Below are positions 20,459 to 27,011 of a DNA stretch of 64,000 nt, piece after piece. This DNA comes from Betaproteobacteria bacterium (GTDB lineage: Bacteria > Pseudomonadota > Gammaproteobacteria > Burkholderiales > Rhodocyclaceae): NCBI GenBank assembly GCA_016703785.1, contig JADJBM010000008.1:124001-188000 (forward strand), written 5' to 3'. The position numbers and the translations under genes were made by a program. The notes beneath the pieces are model-generated. The model did no database searches, was not told the DNA's origin, and saw only the letters and a list, made by a program, of their open reading frames with translations. Every line of letters starts with the position of its first letter. The stretch's first letter is position 1.

Positions 20459-21691
20459 ATGAAGCACCTCCTGCGCGCACTCACCCAGCGCAACTTCCGC
20501 CTCTACTTCATCGGCCAGAGCGCCTCCTTCGTCGGCACCTGGATGCAGCAGATCGCGCTGGCATGGCTGATCTACAAACTCACCGGTTCGCCTTTCATGC
20601 TTGGCCTGGCAACCTTCGCCGGCAACATCCCCATCCTCTTTCTCGCCCCGTTCGGCGGGGTCTGGTCAGACCGGCTGAACCGCCGCCGCGCCATGATGCT
20701 CACGCAATCGCTGTCGCTGCTCCAAGCCACCGTGCTGGCGGGACTGACTTTCGCGGGAAGCATCGAGGTGTGGCACCTGCTGGCCGCAGCAACCTTCCTG
20801 GGTCTGGTCAATGCCTTCGACACACCGCTGCGCCAGGCATTCCTGCTGGAGATGGTGGTATCGCGGGCGAACCTGCCGAACGCCATTGCGCTGAATTCCC
20901 TGATGATGAACGGCTCACGCCTGATCGGGCCGGCATTGGCCGGCGTGGTGCTGACCGCCGCTGGAGAAGCGTGGTGCTTTCTCCTCAACGCCGCGTCCTA
21001 CCTGGCCATGCTCGCCGCACTCGCCGCCATGCGGCTGGCCGCGCCGCCGCCGCCGCGAAGCGGCCAGAACTGGCTGGCCGGCTTGCGGGAGGCGGTGCAT
21101 TTCGCCTGGAATTTCGCGCCGAGCCGCTACCTGATAGGGCTGGTGGCCCTCGTCAGCTTCGTGGCGACGCCGTATGCTTCGATGATGCCGGTGTTCGCAC
21201 GCGACGTGCTCGGCGGGGACGCCAGCACGCTCGGATTGCTCGTCGGCGCCTCAGGCGCGGGCGCCATGGCCGGCGTGCTGTATCTCGCCGGACGGCGCGG
21301 CGTCGCGGGGCTGGAACGACTGATCGCCCTCGCCGGGGCCAGCGCCGGCATCGGGCTCATCCTGTTCTCGCAGTCCGCCACCCTTGGGCTCTCGCTGGCC
21401 CTGCTGCCGCTGGTCGGCTTCGGCATCATCACCGTCGCCGCCTCCGTCAACACCGTCCTGCAACTGGTGGCGCCGGACGCCATGCGCGGACGGCTGGTGA
21501 GCCTGCACATCGCAGCCTTCCTCGGCGTGATGCCGGTCGGCTCGCTAGTCTTCGGCCTGCTAGCCGAGCGTTTCGGCGTGGCCGCCATCGTCGCCGCCGG
21601 CGGCCTCCTCTGCCTGGCCGGCACGGCGTGGTTCGCCACGCGCCTCGGCATCATGCACAGCCTGCTGGCGCCGCACTATGAGCGGCGCTGA
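20459..21691 (+). CDS. MFS transporter, EntS-like
   Basis: The 410-residue protein has about twelve membrane spans and the MFS_3 pattern: the N-terminal FRLYFIGQSASFVGTWMQ, then FGGVWSDRLNRRRAMM between spans 2 and 3 (the MFS signature loop). Relatives include the enterobactin exporter EntS, but the substrate cannot be read from sequence. ATG 20459 follows the REP-like element directly and has no strong ribosome-binding site. A copy of ACTGACTTTCG lies at 20743-20753 in the plus frame. Confidence 0.85.
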   Translation: MKHLLRALTQRNFRLYFIGQSASFVGTWMQQIALAWLIYKLTGSPFMLGLATFAGNIPILFLAPFGGVWSDRLNRRRAMMLTQSLSLLQATVLAGLTFAGSIEVWHLLAAATFLGLVNAFDTPLRQAFLLEMVVSRANLPNAIALNSLMMNGSRLIGPALAGVVLTAAGEAWCFLLNAASYLAMLAALAAMRLAAPPPPRSGQNWLAGLREAVHFAWNFAPSRYLIGLVALVSFVATPYASMMPVFARDVLGGDASTLGLLVGASGAGAMAGVLYLAGRRGVAGLERLIALAGASAGIGLILFSQSATLGLSLALLPLVGFGIITVAASVNTVLQLVAPDAMRGRLVSLHIAAFLGVMPVGSLVFGLLAERFGVAAIVAAGGLLCLAGTAWFATRLGIMHSLLAPHYERR

Positions 21692-21700
21692 AACAGTCGC

Positions 21701-22612
21701 TTAACGAGCATCCTTCTTGCCGCCCGAAGTCAGCGCCAGCGCCTCGCGGATCGCCTCGGGCGCCTTCATGATGTTCATGAAACTGTTCGCGCCCATCATG
21801 GACAGGTCGGGGAAGCTGATGGCGATGCGGAAACGGGCGTATAGCGCATACACCTTGTTGTCCGAAACCAGGATGTCGTAGGGCAGGTGCGCCGTCGACT
21901 TGACGTCCCTGAAATCGATCTCGCTCATGATGTACTTGTCGTCCATGAACTTGCCGGCCTCGCCCTCGCCCTTCATGGCGACGCCGAACAGCGTCTCCTT
22001 CTTGCCGGCAACATCGACGCGGTAGACCTTGGTGACGCCTTGCTTGCCCGCTGCAAGGCCGGCCTCGACCGCCTTCACCGCCTCTTCGTAGCTGGCGTAC
22101 TTGGCAAACTCGTTCGGCTCGTCGAAGTATTCCATGCCGAAGGTGTAGTGGTACTTGCGCAACTGAGAAGCAGTCAGGCCCTTGGCACCGTACTCCTCGA
22201 CCTTGCCGAGCGCCGCCTGCAGCTTCACGGCCGTCTCCTTAAGATCGCCTGCCATGCGGTAGGCGTTGGCCATGTAAACCGGGTTCGTGTAGGCCACCTG
22301 CACGTCGTTGCCGACCTTGGTGACGGACACGCGCTGCGCGGCACCGAAGCCGCCGTGCTCCGATTTCGCCGCCGTGGTTTTCATTTCGTCGTTGGTGACG
22401 GCAATGATCGTGGCGTTGGGATAGGGTGTGTAAGTGCCGGCGATGGTGAAGCCGTTCTGCGTCAGCGCCGCCTTGGCAGCATCCACCTTCGCCGCTACCT
22501 CACCCGGCCCCTTCGACGCCAGCACGAAGGGTTTCAGCACGGCATCCTGCGCCAGTGCGACGCTGCTGATGCCGAAAAACAGGCAAAACATCCCCCTGAG
22601 AATCGCTCTCAT
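21701..22612 (-). CDS. Exported protein of unknown function, possibly DUF302-like
   Basis: The 303-residue protein has a signal peptide (LRGMFCLFFGISSVALAQ, cleavage near residue 22) and is therefore periplasmic. The mature part appears to be two similar alpha/beta halves: one with NATIIAVTNDEMKTTAAK and QVAYTNPVYMANAYRMAGDL, the other with LPYDILVSDNKVYALYARFR. The second phrase resembles DUF302 proteins, but only weakly. No cysteine pair or heme motif is present. It is the last gene after soeABC-tusA-dsrE2-fadL in the same direction, separated from fadL by a terminator at 22655-22690, so it is probably transcribed on its own. Confidence 0.75.
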   Translation of the reverse strand: MRAILRGMFCLFFGISSVALAQDAVLKPFVLASKGPGEVAAKVDAAKAALTQNGFTIAGTYTPYPNATIIAVTNDEMKTTAAKSEHGGFGAAQRVSVTKVGNDVQVAYTNPVYMANAYRMAGDLKETAVKLQAALGKVEEYGAKGLTASQLRKYHYTFGMEYFDEPNEFAKYASYEEAVKAVEAGLAAGKQGVTKVYRVDVAGKKETLFGVAMKGEGEAGKFMDDKYIMSEIDFRDVKSTAHLPYDILVSDNKVYALYARFRIAISFPDLSMMGANSFMNIMKAPEAIREALALTSGGKKDAR

Positions 22613-22654
22613 GACTGTCTCCTTTGGTTGTCAGTTGCTTATTGGAATGAAAGA

Positions 22655-22690
22655 AAAGGGGCTGCAGCGAATACGCTTGCAGCCCCTTTA
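22655..22690 (-). terminator. Rho-independent terminator of the fadL-like gene
   Basis: GGGGCTGCA (22659-22667) pairs with TGCAGCCCC (22679-22687). On the minus strand the stem is followed by TTTTCTTTC. It lies 29 bases after the FadL-like gene. Confidence 0.85.
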
Positions 22691-22718
22691 TCTGCTACAT
22701 GGTGACTCTTGCCTAAGC

Positions 22719-23990
22719 CTAGAACTTCATGCCGTAGGCAATACCCAGAGAATCCTGATACATCTTCAAGTTGGCGTTGCCGCTGCCGAAACCTGCAGAT
22801 ATCGAACTGGAACCATTCACCTTTTTACTGAAGCCGTGCATGTAACTGACCGTCCATTCGGACGTCGGCGAAGTGGCCCACGTCGCACCCAGGGTCAGGT
22901 GGTTCTCGATCACCCCCGGCGCCAGCATGTTGAACAGGGTCTGGCTCTTTGATATCGGCTGATTGGTCGTGCTGAAACCACCGCGCAGGGTGAGGTTCTG
23001 GCTGTAGGCGTAGCTCAGACCCAGCTTGAAGACCGTCATGTCGCTCCAGCCGAAACCGGGACCGTTGTTGGCACCGAGTTGGCACATGCCGGCGAAGAAA
23101 CAGTCGACCTTGTTGGACACGGCGTCGATCGCACCATAGTTGATCTGCTGGATATCGGCAGCGATGGTCAGTTGCGGCGTTGCCTTCACGGCGATGCCGA
23201 TGCCGTAGTTCTCGGGGATGTCGAAGTCGCCCTTCTCCGCGAACAGGCCCTTGTAGTCGCTGAACTTGCCCATGCGGGTGCGCGACTGGTAGGTCGCGCC
23301 GATCGTGACCGCGTCGGTCAGATTGCCGGTATAGCCAAGCTTGATGCCCCAACCCGTCGAGGAGTCATAACCATTGTTGGTAACATCGGTCGAACTAACC
23401 GAAAATCCCGGGGCAGTAAAGTTCTGCAGTCCATAAGCCTTGAAGCGTTGATAGGCGAGGTTCAGCGAGATGCCGACTGCGTGGTTCTTGTTGATTTTGT
23501 AGGCGAAGGTCGGCGCGATGAACAGTTGCGACAGATCAACCCCGGCCCGCGCAATGGGCGGCGCGCCATCGAACAGGGGAATCCCGTTCTTGTAGTTCGT
23601 GTTCATGCCGCCGTTGCCATACACGCTGACGCCCAGAGACATGTTCCAGCCCAGCATCTTGTTGTAGCCGAATTCAGGAACGAAGAAGTTCTTCTGGTCA
23701 CTGCCGTTGTAATCGCCATTGACGCCGGGGGCAAGGCTTCCCACAATCTCGGCATCGCGAATCGGACGGAACCAGTCCACACCGACATCAAGACGATCGC
23801 CTACCATGACCATGCCGGCCGGGTTGTTCGCGGCCGCCAGCGCGTCTTGCGGCAACGCGATGCCGACACCGCCCATGCCCTTGGCCTTCATGCCGTAGCC
23901 ATGCGAGAAATAGCCGTTGGTCGCCCAAGCCATGCCCGGAACCGTCAGGCCGACAACCACCATCACGCCAAGTATTCTTTTCAGTTTCAT
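22719..23990 (-). CDS. FadL/OmpP1/TodX-family outer-membrane channel
   Basis: The 423-residue protein has a signal peptide (MKLKRILGVMVVVGLTVPGM...A). The mature N-terminus NGYFSHGYGMKAKGMGGVGI ... ALPQDALAAANNPAGM is the FadL hatch region including the NPA motif. The rest alternates as beta-strands and ends in a C-terminal aromatic, LGIAYGMKF. FadL proteins pass hydrophobic molecules through the outer membrane. ATG 23990 has the purine-rich GAGGGGGTAAGGGG just upstream; longer readings of the frame are spurious. It follows soeABC-tusA-dsrE2 in the same direction, so a hydrophobic sulfur compound is a possible cargo; this is inference from context only. Confidence 0.9.
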   Translation of the reverse strand: MKLKRILGVMVVVGLTVPGMAWATNGYFSHGYGMKAKGMGGVGIALPQDALAAANNPAGMVMVGDRLDVGVDWFRPIRDAEIVGSLAPGVNGDYNGSDQKNFFVPEFGYNKMLGWNMSLGVSVYGNGGMNTNYKNGIPLFDGAPPIARAGVDLSQLFIAPTFAYKINKNHAVGISLNLAYQRFKAYGLQNFTAPGFSVSSTDVTNNGYDSSTGWGIKLGYTGNLTDAVTIGATYQSRTRMGKFSDYKGLFAEKGDFDIPENYGIGIAVKATPQLTIAADIQQINYGAIDAVSNKVDCFFAGMCQLGANNGPGFGWSDMTVFKLGLSYAYSQNLTLRGGFSTTNQPISKSQTLFNMLAPGVIENHLTLGATWATSPTSEWTVSYMHGFSKKVNGSSSISAGFGSGNANLKMYQDSLGIAYGMKF

Positions 23991-24114
23991 CCCCTTACCC
24001 CCTCTAAATATGCGAACTTGCCCGGTAAATATCTTCCACAACATCATAGAATGCAAATATTCCTGCATTCTCATCAACCCCATCGAGCAGCAGGGTTGTA
24101 AAAAAGCAACAAAC

Positions 24115-24720
24115 TCACATGTACAAACTGACATCCGCCTGCTGAGCCATCGGCAGGAACGTCGCCGCGCCGCAGTACTCCTTCACTTCCGGCATGAAAT
24201 CGTCTCGCGTGAAGCCGAACAGGTCGACCGTCATCTGGCAGCCAATCATTTCCACACCTGCCTCGACGCACAAGCCGCGCAGTTCACCAATTTCGGCGAC
24301 GCCGTTGTTCTTGATTGTCTGCTTCATGAGCATCGTCGCCACTGACTCGAAGCCGGGAATGCCGGCCTGGACGATGTTCGGAATGTTCCAGTTGATGCCC
24401 TTGAACCAGTCGGGGCCAAAGGGCATTTTCATCGGCATGCCGGGGTTGCCCAGCGGGCTGACCTTCAGGTCGCTGATGTCCTTCTTCAGCAGGTTGAGGC
24501 CGTAGAAGGTGAAGAAGATCGAGACGTTCCAGCCCAGGGCGGCGGCCGTCGAGGCCAGGATGAAGGGCGGATAGGCCCAGTCGAGCGTGCCCTTGGTGGC
24601 GATGATGGTCATCGAGGGCGTTTTGGCGGCCCTGATTTCCTCGAGCTTCTGCGGAAGTATTTCGTCGAGGCGCTGCCTGATCAGCGCATCCAGGGCGGCG
24701 TTGTCTACTGGCATGTTCAT
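24115..24720 (-). CDS. dsrE2: DsrE2-type sulfur carrier protein
   Basis: DsrE2 proteins bind sulfane sulfur and work with TusA and rhodanese in cytoplasmic sulfur transfer. The 201-residue protein has the DsrE/F/DrsH fold: KTPSMTIIATKGTLDWAYPP, a hydrophobic helix (PFILASTAAALGWNVSIFFT), and the cysteines in LRGLCVEAGVEMIGCQMTVD that carry persulfide in this family. The start has AGGAGGG ten bases upstream. It lies 209 bases after tusA on the same strand, part of a soeABC-tusA-dsrE2 run. No rhodanese gene is seen here. Confidence 0.92.
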   Translation of the reverse strand: MNMPVDNAALDALIRQRLDEILPQKLEEIRAAKTPSMTIIATKGTLDWAYPPFILASTAAALGWNVSIFFTFYGLNLLKKDISDLKVSPLGNPGMPMKMPFGPDWFKGINWNIPNIVQAGIPGFESVATMLMKQTIKNNGVAEIGELRGLCVEAGVEMIGCQMTVDLFGFTRDDFMPEVKEYCGAATFLPMAQQADVSLYM

Positions 24721-24929
24721 GTGTCTACCCTCCTTCGAAGGATCTGCAAGGCTGCGCGGTAGCCGACCTTGTCTTTATTTAAGGTATTAACGAATAATGA
24801 TGTTCTAAAGTTCCCCTATCAGCCAGATGAATTTATTTATCGGCCAATATCAGGGACATATGTTGCGCCGCAAGAATTGGCGCAGAAGAGGCGGCGGCCG
24901 GATCACCGGCTGCCGCGTCGGGAGGTTTG

Positions 24930-25157
24930 TTATTTACGCTTGATGAAAAACTCGTATTCCTTGCCCTTCTCCGCAGTCGCGAGCAACTCATTTCCGGTCT
25001 GCTTGGCGAAGGCGGCGAAGTCCTTCACCGAGCCGGGGTCGGTGGCCATGATGCGCAACACCTGTCCGCTGGTCATGTCCGCCAGCGCCTTTTTGGCGCG
25101 CAGAATCGGCAGCGGGCAATTCAGTCCTTTGGCATCCAGTTCCTTGTCGAAATTCAT
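24930..25157 (-). CDS. tusA: TusA sulfurtransferase
   Basis: TusA is a small sulfane-sulfur carrier. The 75-residue protein has the invariant Cys-Pro in LDAKGLNCPLPILRAKKAL (cysteine near residue 14) and the typical MTSGQVLRIMATDPGSVKDF segment. A strong GGAGGAG lies just before the ATG. In sulfur oxidisers TusA delivers sulfur within the cytoplasm to oxidising enzymes; its place next to soeABC and dsrE2 supports that role here over tRNA thiolation. Confidence 0.95.
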   Translation of the reverse strand: MNFDKELDAKGLNCPLPILRAKKALADMTSGQVLRIMATDPGSVKDFAAFAKQTGNELLATAEKGKEYEFFIKRK

Positions 25158-25284
25158 TTCTGCTCCTCCACGGTGATTTGATCAATGCTCACGAAATTTC
25201 AGCCATGACTAATATACTTTTGCAGTGTCTCTTGCGCAACCCGTTGCAGGCAACCCAAAACATCGAATTTCTTTCTCTGCCCAT

Positions 25285-26262
25285 TCAAGACACCGCCTGG
25301 TAATACAGGTTCTGCGGGTGGTTCGCTTGCGCGAAAAAGAACCATCTTTCAGCGAGTAACCCGAGATACTGCACGGCAAAGGCGATCAGCATCACTATCG
25401 GCGAATCCATCCCCACTCCGCTGGCCAACAGGCCGACCGGCAGCGGGAAGACCAGCAGGAGGAAGATCCATTTCACTTGGCGCAGCAAGGCGGCCGACCT
25501 GCCGTGAAAAAATTCGCGCGTGTTGAACGAGCCGCCCATGGCGCCCTGCGCCTTCTGCACGATGCGCGGATGCTTCACGCCGATCGCCGTGCGCAGGGTC
25601 GACTTCGGCTTGAGGCGGGCATTGCGCAGCAGCGAGGCGGTGCGGCCGACCAGGGCGAGCAGCGCCAGGATCATGGTCCAGCCGGCATAGAACCGTGTCA
25701 CCTCGGGCGCCGCAAGCGCCGCCAGAGCAGTTGCCAGAAGGAATCCGGACGCTCCGCCCAGCAGGGTGTAGTTGATCACCGTCAGCGGCGTATGCCATTC
25801 CTGCAGGAAGCGCAGGCAGGCGTAGATCATGCCGGTGCACACGAACAGCGCGAACGCCAGCACGGTGCCAGCCACGCCGAGCAGCAAAGTCAGCCTGACC
25901 GGCACGGCGGATGGCAATGTCGCCAGTGTCGGGTTGTAACCGGTGAAGTGTGCCGCGCCATAGAGGAACACCATGCCCATGAAGGCGGGCAGGACGATCA
26001 CCTCGCGCGACAGCCAGGAGGTGCGCCATTTCGCCGCCGAGCGCCAGGCGCGCTCGGGATGACCCAGATGGAAGAAGGAAGCGATCAGGCCGGCGACGAG
26101 GAACCCCAGCGCCAGTGCGCTGCCGAACGCGTAGAAGCGGCCATCCTGCTTCGGCAACAGGTCGAAGGCCGCATACGACTCGACGGTGAACAGGGCGAGG
26201 AACAGCCCCTGGCCGACGCCGATCAACGTTGTGAGGAAAATAACCGAAAAGGCAGGATGCAT
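25285..26262 (-). CDS. soeC: SoeC membrane anchor of sulfite dehydrogenase
   Basis: SoeC anchors the SoeAB enzyme to the inner membrane and passes electrons to quinone. The 325-residue protein is of the DmsC type with about eight spans. The N-terminus HPAFSVIFLTTLIGVGQGLF and the FFHLGHPERAWRSAAKWRTS loop with its conserved histidine and arginines are typical of this family. It starts four bases after soeB, so all three subunits are co-translated. Confidence 0.92.
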   Translation of the reverse strand: MHPAFSVIFLTTLIGVGQGLFLALFTVESYAAFDLLPKQDGRFYAFGSALALGFLVAGLIASFFHLGHPERAWRSAAKWRTSWLSREVIVLPAFMGMVFLYGAAHFTGYNPTLATLPSAVPVRLTLLLGVAGTVLAFALFVCTGMIYACLRFLQEWHTPLTVINYTLLGGASGFLLATALAALAAPEVTRFYAGWTMILALLALVGRTASLLRNARLKPKSTLRTAIGVKHPRIVQKAQGAMGGSFNTREFFHGRSAALLRQVKWIFLLLVFPLPVGLLASGVGMDSPIVMLIAFAVQYLGLLAERWFFFAQANHPQNLYYQAVS

Positions 26263-26266
26263 GGCG

Positions 26267-26998
26267 TTACCAGGAGGTCACGTCGTCGAGCGAAGGCTCG
26301 GCCTTCGCCGGCTTCGGCAGCTTGCCGTCGACCTTGAGCGGATTGTCGGCGCGCACCAGTTCGTCCTCGTGGATGCGCAGCTTGGTCTTGCGCCGCGGCA
26401 GGTAGTGGTTGGCCGGCTGCGTACCCCATTCCGGCATCAGCGGGTAGCCGCCGCTCTCTCGGATGGCGACCGACACCTCGGATTCCGGATCGTGCACGTC
26501 GCCGAACAGGCGCGCGCTGGTCGGGCAGGCCAGCACGCAGGCCGGCTTGCGGTCGCGCTCCGCCAAAGTCGTGTCGTAGATGCGATCCACGCACAGCGTG
26601 CATTTCTTCATCACCTTCTGCTTCTCGTCGATCTCGCGCGCGCCGTAGGGACAGGCCCAGGAGCAATACTTGCAGCCGATGCACTTGTCGTAGTCGACGA
26701 GGACGATGCCGTCCTCCGCCCGCTTGTAGGAAGCGCCCGTCGGGCACACCGGCACGCAGGGCGGCTCCTCGCAGTGCAGGCAGGACTTGGGGAAGTGCAC
26801 GGTTTCCGTGTTGGGAAACTCGCCCACCTCGAAGGTCTGCACGCGGTTGAAGAAGGTGCCGGTCGGGTCGGCGCCGTAGGGATCGAAGTCGCTCATCGGT
26901 CCGGCCTGCCCGGAGGTGTTCCACTCCTTGCAGCTTGTCACGCAGGCATGGCAGCCGACGCAGACGTTGAGGTCGATTACGAGGGCGAGTTGCGTCAT
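26267..26998 (-). CDS. soeB: SoeB iron-sulfur subunit of sulfite dehydrogenase
   Basis: The 243-residue ferredoxin-like subunit starts at ATG 26998 (MTQLALVIDLNVCVGC) and has four cysteine groups for four [4Fe-4S] clusters: CVGCHACVTSC, CLHCEEPPCVPVCP, CIGCKYCSWACP, and CTLCVDRI with a later CVLACPT. It has no signal peptide, so it faces the cytoplasm. Its ATG overlaps a TGA that would close soeA if a one-base shift near 27049 is allowed. Confidence 0.95.
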   Translation of the reverse strand: MTQLALVIDLNVCVGCHACVTSCKEWNTSGQAGPMSDFDPYGADPTGTFFNRVQTFEVGEFPNTETVHFPKSCLHCEEPPCVPVCPTGASYKRAEDGIVLVDYDKCIGCKYCSWACPYGAREIDEKQKVMKKCTLCVDRIYDTTLAERDRKPACVLACPTSARLFGDVHDPESEVSVAIRESGGYPLMPEWGTQPANHYLPRRKTKLRIHEDELVRADNPLKVDGKLPKPAKAEPSLDDVTSW

Positions 26999-27011
26999 TT
27001 CTTTGCCCCCG

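Noticed and set aside
25161..25190. A possible FNR box upstream of tusA (TTTGATCAAT)
   Set aside because: The two half-sites touch without the required four-base spacer.
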